Below are positions 52,433 to 59,976 of a stretch of 64,000 nt of DNA, piece by piece. The DNA lies in NCBI GenBank assembly GCA_903822495.1, contig CAIJPD010000066.1, positions 1 through 64,000 on the forward strand, written 5' to 3'. Both the position numbers and the translations under genes were made by a program. This DNA comes from an uncultured Chloroflexota bacterium (GTDB taxonomy: Bacteria > Chloroflexota > Limnocylindria > Limnocylindrales > CSP1-4). Under the pieces are notes generated by a model, which saw only the letters and a list, made by a program, of their open reading frames with translations, was not told the DNA's origin and ran no database searches. Numbering within the stretch: position 1 is the first letter of the stretch; each line of letters starts with the position of its first letter.

Positions 52433-54762
52433 CCGCCAACATCGCTGCCCTGCCGGCTGACGAGGCTGGCCACAGGCGTCCCGTTGTCGTCGCGGCGGCG
52501 TGCGGTGTCGCCATCTTCCTGTCGGCATTTCTCATGTTTCTCGTCGAGCCGATGATCGGGCTGGGGGTCCTGCCGGTGTTCGGCGGTGTGCCGGCCACCT
52601 GGGCGACCGTGCTGTGCTTCTTCCAGGCCGTGCTCGTTCTTGGCTACCTCTACGGCCACCTGTCCATCACCCGGCTCACGCCCCGCCAGGGCGCCGCTCT
52701 CCATGCGCTGGTCGCATCGGCGGTGCTGGGCGCGACGGCCGTTGCGCCGGCGCGGTATGCCGACCTGGTCGTGCCGGGGCTCCCGGTCGTCGTCAACCTT
52801 CTGGGGATGCTGGCCCTGACGATCGGTCCGGCGGCGTTCCTCATGACGACGACGACGCCACTCGTCTCGTCCTGGTACGCGTCCCTGCGGCCGCACGGGA
52901 GGTCGGATCCGTACTGGCTCTATGCCCTGAGCAACGCGGGCTCGCTCCTGGCGCTGCTGGCGTACCCGCTCGTCATTGAGCCGGCGTTCGGGCTGCGGCT
53001 CCAGCGATCGGCCTGGCTCGTCGGGTTCGGGGTGCTGTGTCTCGCCCTTGTCGTCATCGCCGTCGAGCGCGTGCGGCGTGCCCGTCCGGATCCATCTCGC
53101 CCGGCGACACCCCAACCGCCGACCTCGATCGCCACGATCGCGCCGGGTCGGCGGGCGCGCTGGATCCTGCTCGCCGCGATCCCGTCGGGCCTCCTTGCAG
53201 CCGTGACCAACTTCATCACCACCGACCTGATCTCGGCGCCCTTGCTGTGGGTCGGTCCGCTGGCCGTCTACCTCGCCTCGTTCATCGTCGTCTTCTCGCC
53301 GCGCGGGGGCCGGCTCGTGCGATCGAGCATCTTCCTCGCGCCGGTCGCCATCACCCTGCTCTGGGTCCCGATCAGCTCGGCCGGGGCCTGGCCCGCGCTG
53401 CCGCTGGTGGCACTGGAGCTGCTGGCCTTCGCGGTCGTTGCGCTAGCCCTGCACGGCACGCTTGCGCGCGATCGTCCGCCCGCGACCGGCATGACCCAGT
53501 TCTACCTGCTCGTCGCGATCGGGGGCGTGCTGGGGAGCGCCTTCGTCGCGATCGTCGCGCCGATCGCCTTCAAGGGGATCTGGGAGTACCCGATCCTGCT
53601 GGTCGCGGCCCTGTTCGCGATGGCGGCGGCAGGCGGCCGTCGCGGGGTCGCCGCCCACGCATCGGCCCGCACATCGGCAGGCGCATCGACGGGCGCTCCC
53701 CGTGCCCGGGTGATCGGAGATGACCTGCGGCTGGCGTTCTCGTCGGTCACCGCGGGCGCGGCCCGGAGGATTGCTGCCTACGCCGCCGTCGCGGGACTCC
53801 TGGTCCTGGTGCTGTCCGCGGAGCGTCCTGCGGCCGTCGCGGTCGCAACCAACTGGCTGCTGGTCGGCGGCCTGCTCCTGGTTTTCGCGGCGCGACCCGC
53901 GGTCCTCGCGACGCTCACCTCGGTCGCGTTGGTGCTCGGGGTGTACGTGCTGCCGCCCAGGCCCGTCTTCCAGGACCGGGGCTTCTTCGGGGTCATCCGG
54001 GTCGAGCAGGGGACGGATGGGCAGACCTACGAGCTGCGGAACGGAACGACGATCCATGGAAGCCAGTGGCGCGATCCCGCCCGCAGCGGGCAACCGCTCA
54101 ACGAGTTCGCGACGGCCGGCCCGGCGGGCGACATCTTCGCGGCGCTCCGGTCCGCTTCGACGGCACCCCGCGCGATCGGCCTCGTCGGGCTGGGGGCGGG
54201 CGCGCTCGCGGCCTACACCGTCCGTGGCGACACGTTCGTCGCCTTCGAGATCAATCCGCTGGACGTCCGCGTGGCCGCTGATCCCCAGTACTTCACCTAC
54301 CTCGCGGACGCGCCGGCCGAGGTGGACGTGCGTGTCGGAGACGGGCGACTGCTGGTCGAGTCGGTCGACCCGTCCACGTTCGACATCCTCTTTCTCGACG
54401 CCTTCAACTCGGACTCGGTGCCCGTCCACCTGCTGACCACGGAGGCGATGGCGACCTACGTGCGCGCGATCCAGCCCGGCGGCGTCCTGGCGTTCCACCT
54501 CTCCAACCGCTACTACGACCTGGCGCCGGTCGTCACCTCTGCCGTGGAGTCGCTTGGTCTCGCCGTGCTCGTGAAGACCTTTGAGCCGTCGGCCGAGGAG
54601 ATCGCCCGGCACGTCGCCCGCTCGACATGGCTCGTGGCGACGACGGACACCGGGCTTCTCGGTCAGCTCCGCGCGGAGCATTGGGAGGCGGTCACCCACC
54701 GCGCGCCGCCCCTCACCGATGACTACCCCGACGTCATGCGGCTGCTCCACCTGCCCTGGTAG
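52429..54762 (+). CDS. fused membrane transporter-like / spermidine synthase-like protein
   Basis: A 777-residue protein. Residues 20-480 carry many transmembrane helices (IFLSAFLMFLVEPMIGLGVL, YWLYALSNAGSLLALLAYPL, and others), as in the fused MFS/spermidine synthase family. The cytoplasmic C terminus (about 510-775) is a spermine/spermidine-synthase fold with the SAM-like binding loop IGLVGLGAGALAAY, FEINPLDVRVAAD, RVGDGRLLVESV, and FDILFLDAFNSDSVPVHLL. True polyamine synthase residues are only partly kept, so activity is uncertain. The start is the GTG overlapping the leader-peptide stop; no independent ribosome-binding site is needed. Confidence 0.85.
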   Translation: MTANIAALPADEAGHRRPVVVAAACGVAIFLSAFLMFLVEPMIGLGVLPVFGGVPATWATVLCFFQAVLVLGYLYGHLSITRLTPRQGAALHALVASAVLGATAVAPARYADLVVPGLPVVVNLLGMLALTIGPAAFLMTTTTPLVSSWYASLRPHGRSDPYWLYALSNAGSLLALLAYPLVIEPAFGLRLQRSAWLVGFGVLCLALVVIAVERVRRARPDPSRPATPQPPTSIATIAPGRRARWILLAAIPSGLLAAVTNFITTDLISAPLLWVGPLAVYLASFIVVFSPRGGRLVRSSIFLAPVAITLLWVPISSAGAWPALPLVALELLAFAVVALALHGTLARDRPPATGMTQFYLLVAIGGVLGSAFVAIVAPIAFKGIWEYPILLVAALFAMAAAGGRRGVAAHASARTSAGASTGAPRARVIGDDLRLAFSSVTAGAARRIAAYAAVAGLLVLVLSAERPAAVAVATNWLLVGGLLLVFAARPAVLATLTSVALVLGVYVLPPRPVFQDRGFFGVIRVEQGTDGQTYELRNGTTIHGSQWRDPARSGQPLNEFATAGPAGDIFAALRSASTAPRAIGLVGLGAGALAAYTVRGDTFVAFEINPLDVRVAADPQYFTYLADAPAEVDVRVGDGRLLVESVDPSTFDILFLDAFNSDSVPVHLLTTEAMATYVRAIQPGGVLAFHLSNRYYDLAPVVTSAVESLGLAVLVKTFEPSAEEIARHVARSTWLVATTDTGLLGQLRAEHWEAVTHRAPPLTDDYPDVMRLLHLPW

Positions 54763-54804
54763 AGCAGCCGGTGCGGGCAAGGCGCGGGCCGCACGACCAG
54801 GACG

Positions 54805-54820
54805 CGGGTCCGGGGACCCG
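54805..54820 (+). terminator. hairpin after the fusion gene, possible terminator
   Basis: CGGGTCC-GG-GGACCCG forms a 7-bp stem 43 nt after the stop codon, without a T-run. Confidence 0.3.
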
Positions 54821-54865
54821 GACTTCGTGACCTCTGGCCGCTTCGGACCGGCCGGGAGCGGGTTG

Positions 54866-54871
54866 TACCAT
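54866..54871 (+). promoter_or_regulatory. candidate -10 box of the NTF2-like lipoprotein gene
   Basis: TACCAT upstream of the duplicated start region; the transcript would begin near 54878 and contain both possible start codons (54927 and 55002). Confidence 0.35.
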
Positions 54872-54921
54872 CTGGCAGGGGGAGGGACGTCACGCCCGTG
54901 TGGGACGCGCTTCGGAAGGCG

Positions 54922-55032
54922 TCACCATGCCCCAGCGCCCCGTTCGCGCACTCCGGGGCGGAACGTCGGTCCAGCCGTACAGCCAAGGAGCCCACTTCAC
55001 CATGCCCCAGCACTCCGTTCCCGCACGCCGCC
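54922..55032 (+). repeat. 75-bp-spaced duplication of the lipoprotein start region
   Basis: TCACCATGCCCCAGC occurs at 54922 and again at 54997, each followed by a diverged CCCCGTTCGCGCA / ACTCCGTTCCCGCA tail. The spacing of exactly 75 bp keeps both ATGs in one frame, giving two alternative starts. Confidence 0.7.
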
Positions 55033-55499
55033 GTCGGCGCGCCCTGATCGTCGCCCTGCTTGGAGCGGCAGTCATCCTGGTGTCCGGCTGCTCCGCGGCA
55101 ACCTCCACGCCCGCAGCTCCGCCGACCACCGACCCGACGGCCCAGGGCAGCTCCCTGGTCAACGAGTTCTTCACCATCCTGCAGCAGCCGGATGCGGCGA
55201 AGGCGGACCGGCTCAAGGCGTTCCTCGCGCCCGAATTCCAGGTCGTCCGGGACACGGGGGACCAGCTGACCAAGGATGCCTACCTGCTCAAGAACCCCAT
55301 CGTCGCGACCTTCACGATCACGAGCGTCGTGGGGACGCAGGGCGGCGGCGTCCTCGTGGTGAGCTACCGCATCGCGACCTCGGAGACCATCAACGGCGTG
55401 GCCCAGACCACGACGGCGCCGCGCCTCTCGGTCTTCCGCTGGTTGGATGGGGCCTGGCGGCTGTCGGCCCATTCCAACTTTGGGGCGCTCCCGAAGTAG
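55002..55499 (+). CDS. NTF2/SnoaL-like lipoprotein
   Basis: A 165-residue lipoprotein: basic n-region PARRRRR, hydrophobic core ALIVALLGAAVILV and SGC lipobox (Cys30). The mature domain (NEFFTILQQPDAAKADRLKA, FLAPEFQVVRDTGDQLTKDA, SVFRWLDGAWRLSAHSNFG) has the length and strand pattern of NTF2-like (SnoaL/DUF4440) proteins. The ligand or function is unknown. ATG 55002 gives the best signal peptide; ATG 54927 has a closer ribosome-binding site but adds 25 odd residues from a local duplication. Confidence 0.72.
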   Translation: MPQHSVPARRRRRALIVALLGAAVILVSGCSAATSTPAAPPTTDPTAQGSSLVNEFFTILQQPDAAKADRLKAFLAPEFQVVRDTGDQLTKDAYLLKNPIVATFTITSVVGTQGGGVLVVSYRIATSETINGVAQTTTAPRLSVFRWLDGAWRLSAHSNFGALPK

Positions 55500-55565
55500 G
55501 TCCGGGGGCCGGGATCGGCCGTCGGCGCGAGGCGTCGCCGGCCGGTTGCCCGGGGGAGTGAGGCG

Positions 55566-56930
55566 TCAGGCGGGCGACGCCGCCTCGTGCCGCGTCGGCT
55601 GGTCGTGGTGGTGGGTCAGGCCGCCGTCCTGCTCCGGGCCGGCGCCCGAGGGATCCACGTGGATGATCGCCGTCTCCAGGCGTCGCACCCGGTGGAAGAG
55701 CTTGCCGCGGACCTTCTCGGAGATGACGTGGCCCTCGGCGACGGTCAGGCCGGCGTCCACGGTGATGGCGAGGCCGGCCTCCAGGCTGTGGCCCAGCCAT
55801 CGGAGCCGCACGCGGTCGACCGCCTGCACGCCTTCGACCGACAGGGCCAACTCCTCGACACGGGTGACCATCGCCGGGTCGATGGCGTCCATGAGGCGCG
55901 CCAGGACCTGGGATGTCGCCTGCTTGAGCACGAGGATGATCGTGATCGAGATGAGCAGGCCAACGATGGGATCCGCCAGCGGGAAGCCCAGGTAGACGCC
56001 GCCCGCGCCGACGACGACCGCGAGCGACGTCAGGCCGTCCGTTCGGGCGTGGTAGCCGTCGGCAACCAGGGCCGCCGAGCCGATGGCCTTGCCCTCCCGG
56101 ATCCGGAAGACCGCGACCAGCTCGTTGCCAAGGAAGCCGATGAACCCGGCCGCAGCAACGGCGAGCAGGTTGTTGACCGGTTCGGGGTTGACCAGCCGGA
56201 TCACGGATTCGGCGGCCGCGATGATCGACGAGAGGGCGATCATCAGCAGGATGAAGAGCCCGGCGAGATCCTCGGCGCGGCGGTAGCCAAACGTGTAGCG
56301 CCTGTTGGCCGCCCGTGCGCCCAGGATGAAGGCGATCCAGAGCGGGACCGCGGTCAGTGCGTCCGCGAAGTTGTGGATGGTGTCGGCGAGGAGGCCGACC
56401 GAGTTCGAGATGGCGAAGACCAGCAGCTGGAGCGTGGCGGTGACGGCCAGGCCGATCAGCGAGAGCTTCAGCGCCCGGATGCCGCGCTTGTTGCTCTCGA
56501 GCGCCTCGTCGATCTGGTCGCCCGGGTCGTGGCTGTGGCCCACGAACATCTCGTAGATCTTGCCGAGCGTGCTGGTGGCGTGGCTGTGGCCGCCCGGACC
56601 GTGCGAGTGGCCATGCTCGCCGTCGCCGTCGTGCGAGTGCCCATGATCGTCGGCACCATGCGAGTGCCCGTCACTGCCGTCGTCGTGTTCGTGCGGGTGG
56701 GGATGGGGATGCGGGTGCTCGTGGCCGGCGGAGGCCGGCTTGGCCGGCTCGGCCTTGGCCGGGTGCGGATGCGGGTGGGGAAGTGGATGCGGGTGCGTGC
56801 CGGTCTCGCCGTCCGCGGGGTCAGCCAAGGTGTTCTCCCTGCATCCGCCTGGATCGCCGCCGCCTCCTCGCTTGTCGCGCCACCCGCCCGAGTGCATGAT
56901 GGGGAGCGACAGCCTGGCCCGATCTGTCAT
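55566..56930 (-). CDS. cation diffusion facilitator (CDF) metal exporter, His-rich N terminus
   Basis: A 454-residue CDF antiporter exporting Zn/Co/Cd/Ni-type divalent cations. Residues 45-135 are a His/Asp/Gly-rich metal-binding tail (HPHPLPHPHPHP, HGHSHDGDGEHGHSH). Six transmembrane helices follow, with the transport-site HxxxD pairs HNFAD in helix 2 and HARTD in helix 5, and a C-terminal CTD ending in a second His cluster (THHHDQPTRH). ATG 56930 begins 14 nt after the -10 of a good sigma-70 promoter; ATG 56897 is an alternative. The divergent GntR-family gene and a palindrome in the promoter suggest regulation. Confidence 0.9.
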   Translation of the reverse strand: MTDRARLSLPIMHSGGWRDKRGGGGDPGGCRENTLADPADGETGTHPHPLPHPHPHPAKAEPAKPASAGHEHPHPHPHPHEHDDGSDGHSHGADDHGHSHDGDGEHGHSHGPGGHSHATSTLGKIYEMFVGHSHDPGDQIDEALESNKRGIRALKLSLIGLAVTATLQLLVFAISNSVGLLADTIHNFADALTAVPLWIAFILGARAANRRYTFGYRRAEDLAGLFILLMIALSSIIAAAESVIRLVNPEPVNNLLAVAAAGFIGFLGNELVAVFRIREGKAIGSAALVADGYHARTDGLTSLAVVVGAGGVYLGFPLADPIVGLLISITIILVLKQATSQVLARLMDAIDPAMVTRVEELALSVEGVQAVDRVRLRWLGHSLEAGLAITVDAGLTVAEGHVISEKVRGKLFHRVRRLETAIIHVDPSGAGPEQDGGLTHHHDQPTRHEAASPA

Positions 56931-56944
56931 CCAGATGTGCGGTC

Positions 56945-56973
56945 AAGATACGTGTGATATTTCACAAAGTCAA
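56945..56973 (-). promoter_or_regulatory. sigma-70 promoter of the CDF gene
   Basis: On the minus strand TTGACT (56973-56968), a 17-nt spacer and TATCTT (56950-56945) form the clearest -35/-10 pair in the window. The start site would be near 56938, about 8 nt before the ATG. Confidence 0.6.
56953..56966. promoter_or_regulatory. operator-like palindrome in the CDF promoter spacer
   Basis: TGTGA-TATT-TCACA, a perfect inverted repeat with a 4-nt centre, lies wholly between the -35 and -10 of the CDF promoter and 35 bp upstream of the GntR start. A bound dimer would block RNA polymerase. The adjacent GntR-family protein is the obvious candidate. Confidence 0.5.
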
Positions 56974-57000
56974 CGCAGCGGATCCGGAGTCGAGGACGCC

Positions 57001-57729
57001 TTGCACACCACCACCGACCGTCCCGCCGACCGTGGACCGGCCAGCGAGCGCGTCTACCGGATCCTCAAGGAGCAGATCCTGACCTGCCAGCTGGCGCCCG
57101 GCGCCAGCCTGAACGAGGGCCGCCTGGCCGAGACCCTCGAGGTCAGCAAGACGCCCATCCGGGAGGCACTGGCGATCCTCGCGTACGAGGGGTTCGTCGA
57201 CGTCCTGCCCCGCCAGGGATACCGGGTCCGGGAGATCGCGCTGGCGGATGTCCAGGAGATCTTCCACATGCTGCTGCTCCTGGAGCCCGCCGCGGCGTCG
57301 GCGGCCGCGGAGCACGCGACCCCGGACCAGCTTCGGCTCCTGCGCGACCTGGCCGGGGACCCGGGCGGGGAGCAGCCCGAGGAGTTCGTGGCGTTTGTCA
57401 CCCGAAACCGCGACTTCCACGTGGCGCTGGCGGAGGCCAGCGGCAACGCCCGGCTGGCGGCCACCCTCCGCCACACGCTGGAGGAGCTGCAGCGGCTCTA
57501 CCTGGCCGGGCTGGACCTGCGGACGGCCGTCAAGGACCACCACGGCCAGCACGCCGACCTGATCGCCGCCCTGCTCAAGGGCAACCACCACCAGGCGTAC
57601 GACATCGCGCGCAAGCAGGTGGAATCGAGTCGTGTTCGCGTGATGGAGGCGCTCTTCGCGGCCATGGCCTCGCCCGGTTCGACCGGGCTGAAGCTGAACA
57701 TCGAGCCCAGGACGGGCCGCCGCCGCTGA
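57001..57729 (+). CDS. GntR-family transcription regulator (FadR/FCD subfamily)
   Basis: A 242-residue regulator from a TTG start with GAGGA 5 nt upstream; the upstream ORF extension runs through the CDF gene and is rejected. The winged helix-turn-helix spans ~15-80 (RVYRILKEQILTCQLAPGAS, ETLEVSKTPIREALAILAYE). The FCD effector domain (about 90-220) carries likely metal/ligand residues in NRDFHVALAEASGN and DHHGQHADLIAAL. FCD regulators usually respond to small carboxylates, sometimes through a bound metal. It is divergent from a metal exporter, so either role is possible. Confidence 0.88.
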   Translation: MHTTTDRPADRGPASERVYRILKEQILTCQLAPGASLNEGRLAETLEVSKTPIREALAILAYEGFVDVLPRQGYRVREIALADVQEIFHMLLLLEPAAASAAAEHATPDQLRLLRDLAGDPGGEQPEEFVAFVTRNRDFHVALAEASGNARLAATLRHTLEELQRLYLAGLDLRTAVKDHHGQHADLIAALLKGNHHQAYDIARKQVESSRVRVMEALFAAMASPGSTGLKLNIEPRTGRRR

Positions 57730-57777
57730 GTCGGCCGCCGCCGCTATCGCCGACGCCGCCGCGGCTCCCGACCCGGA

Positions 57778-58842
57778 TCAGGCGAACTCGGGCAGCACCT
57801 CTTCGCCGACCAGCCGGAGCTGCCGGAGCAGCTGGTCGTAGGTCGCGAACGCGGGCACGATCTCCATCATCGTGGCGCCTGCTGCCGCATAGCGCCGCAC
57901 CAGTGCCCGGATATCCGCCGGCGTGCCGAGCGAGATGTTGGCCAGGTTGGCATCGAAGCCGGACGTCCCCTGTGCGTGCATGTAGCCCGCCCACTTCCAC
58001 ATGTCGGTCTGTTCCTGCGCCACCCAGTCCACGTTGGCATGGGCCTCCGCCTCCGTGGTTCCCACGCTGATCCGGCGCTGGATCACGTAGTCAAAGCCCG
58101 CCAGGTCGCGGCCCACTTCGTCCGCCGTGGCGCGGAAGTCCGTGATCATGCCGCCCACCTCGTCCGGGTTGGCGAGGAACGGGAAGAGCCAGCCGTCGGC
58201 GTGGTCCAGCGTGAAGCGCACCGCCGGGTGGTCGGCGCCCTTGGAGAGCGACCCGCAGCCGATCCAGACCGGGATGCGCCTGGCCGGCTTCGGAAAGACG
58301 ATCAGGTCCTGGAAGTCCACGTACCGACCGTGGAACGTGGCCTTCTCGTGCTCCCAGATCTCGCGCATGGCGTCGATGCTCTCGGACAGCTGGAGGTACC
58401 GCTCCGCGTACGGCAGGAACGGCTTGCCCAGCGCCGCGAACTCGGGCTTGTCGGTGACGTTGCACACGCCCACGCCCAGGAGCAGGCGGCCGCGCGACAG
58501 CGCGTCGAGGGTGGACAGCCCCTTGGCGAGGGTCACGGGGTCGCGCAGCGGCATGGCCATCACGCCCACGCCCAGCCGGATGCGGCTGGTCATCCCGCCC
58601 AGAAACGAGAGGGATGTCACGGCGTCGAAGTGGACCGGCTCCTCCGTGTTGGACGAGTCCTTGAACCAGCCTGACGCCGGGGGGCTGCTGCGGTGCTTCT
58701 CGAATGACTTGTGGATGTGGTCCGTGACCATGATGGCGTCGAAGCCCAGCGCCTCCGCCTCCTGGGTCACCTCCACCAGCCGGTCGACGCTGGCGGCCGG
58801 GCCGATGTGGGGCACTCGCACGGCGAAACGCATCTTGGTCAC
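57778..58842 (-). CDS. LLM-class flavin (F420-type) oxidoreductase
   Basis: A 354-residue luciferase-like monooxygenase-family enzyme with a TIM-barrel core: GFDAIMVTDHIHKSFE near the N terminus, SRIRLGVGVMAMPLRDPVTL, LLLGVGVCNVTDKPEFAALG, and a conserved DHADGWLFPF. These motifs are common to F420-dependent oxidoreductases and FMN monooxygenases; the substrate is unknown. GAGGGA lies 6 nt before the GTG start. The ORF's ATG at 58887 lies upstream of a TACGAT -10 box (58878-58873), so it is not used. Confidence 0.85.
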   Translation of the reverse strand: MTKMRFAVRVPHIGPAASVDRLVEVTQEAEALGFDAIMVTDHIHKSFEKHRSSPPASGWFKDSSNTEEPVHFDAVTSLSFLGGMTSRIRLGVGVMAMPLRDPVTLAKGLSTLDALSRGRLLLGVGVCNVTDKPEFAALGKPFLPYAERYLQLSESIDAMREIWEHEKATFHGRYVDFQDLIVFPKPARRIPVWIGCGSLSKGADHPAVRFTLDHADGWLFPFLANPDEVGGMITDFRATADEVGRDLAGFDYVIQRRISVGTTEAEAHANVDWVAQEQTDMWKWAGYMHAQGTSGFDANLANISLGTPADIRALVRRYAAAGATMMEIVPAFATYDQLLRQLRLVGEEVLPEFA

Positions 58843-58872
58843 GAACGATCCCTCGCTGCGGCAATGTCTCGC

Positions 58873-58878
58873 ATCGTA
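58873..58878 (-). promoter_or_regulatory. -10 box of the LLM oxidoreductase gene
   Basis: TACGAT on the minus strand; the start site would be near 58866, followed by a short leader with GAGGGA and GTG 58842. Confidence 0.4.
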
Positions 58879-58991
58879 GCGGGTCACCAGGCGTCTCGAC
58901 GGTCGGGTGGGTGCGGGTTGCGACGAGGGAGTGACGGTCTCGGCGGCAGCGCGTCATATCGGTGCCTGCACTCGTAGCGCCGGGGATCTCA

Positions 58992-59969
58992 ATGTCACGA
59001 CGTCGCGTTGGTCTTGCCCTCGGGCTCCTGGTCGTCACCCTGGTTGGGGGGTACCTGTTTGTCGGGTCGCTGATCTACGACAAGGTCTCCCTCACCGAAG
59101 CCAACTGCGGAGGACGCTGGCCGGCCAACACCCCCTCGGCCTTCACGTCGGAGGACCTGGACACCCAGCCCTTCCTGATGCCGACCTACGAGACCGTGAG
59201 GATCGCCAGTCGCGAACCCTCGATCTCCTTGCACGGCTTGTACGTACCGGCCGCCGCGACCCCCAATGCCGGAACGATCCTGATCGTGCATGGCCACAAC
59301 GTGTGCGTACGAGAGCCGCAAGAGCTGGTGGCGGCGGGGATGGCGCATCGATTCGGGTACGCCGTGCTGCTCATCGACATGCGGAACCACGGCGACTCGA
59401 CGATCGTGAACGGGCGCCACGCGGGCGGCACCAACGAGTATCGAGACGTCCTGGGCGCCTGGGACTGGCTGGTCACGGCCAGGGGCGTCGATCCCGCACG
59501 CATCGGGCTCCTCGGCTTCTCATTGGGTGCGGCAACGGTCATCATGGCTGCCGGCGAGGAACCCAGAGTCGCCGCGGTCTGGGAAGACAGCAGCTACGCC
59601 GACCTCAGCGTGGCGCTTCGCGCGGAGCTTACCCGCAACGGGTATCCGACCTTCTTCGAGTACTCCGCGTACCTGGTGGCTCGCGTCGAGAGCGGTGACG
59701 ACCTTCTGTCTCTCAGCCCGCTTGGTGCGATGGCCAAGCTCCATGGTCGGCCCCTGTACATCGTGCACGGGACGGCCGACTCGCGGCTGAGCGTCCAGTA
59801 CGCCAACGACCTGGCCGTGGCCTATCGGGCGGGCGGCGGCAAGGTCGACCCGTGGATCGTCGACGGCTCGGAGCACATCAAGTCGATCCTCGACCACCCT
59901 GGCGACTATGGGCAGCGCCTGGCTACGTTCTTCACGACGGCGATCGGACGGCCACCCGCCGGACGTTGA
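58992..59969 (+). CDS. membrane-anchored alpha/beta hydrolase
   Basis: A 325-residue hydrolase with an N-terminal signal-anchor (VGLALGLLVVTLVGGYLFVG). The alpha/beta fold shows ILIVHGHNVCVREPQE (oxyanion strand), the nucleophile elbow LLGFSLGAATVIM, the acid in VHGTADSRLSV and the His in DGSEHIKSIL, so the catalytic triad is complete. It likely acts outside the membrane on an ester or peptide. It converges with the GMC operon, with only 7 bp between the stops. Confidence 0.82.
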   Translation: MSRRRVGLALGLLVVTLVGGYLFVGSLIYDKVSLTEANCGGRWPANTPSAFTSEDLDTQPFLMPTYETVRIASREPSISLHGLYVPAAATPNAGTILIVHGHNVCVREPQELVAAGMAHRFGYAVLLIDMRNHGDSTIVNGRHAGGTNEYRDVLGAWDWLVTARGVDPARIGLLGFSLGAATVIMAAGEEPRVAAVWEDSSYADLSVALRAELTRNGYPTFFEYSAYLVARVESGDDLLSLSPLGAMAKLHGRPLYIVHGTADSRLSVQYANDLAVAYRAGGGKVDPWIVDGSEHIKSILDHPGDYGQRLATFFTTAIGRPPAGR

Positions 59970-59976
59970 CGCCGGG

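Noticed and set aside
56953-56966. CRP-binding site
   Set aside because: Half-sites match TGTGA/TCACA but the spacer is 4 nt, not 6.
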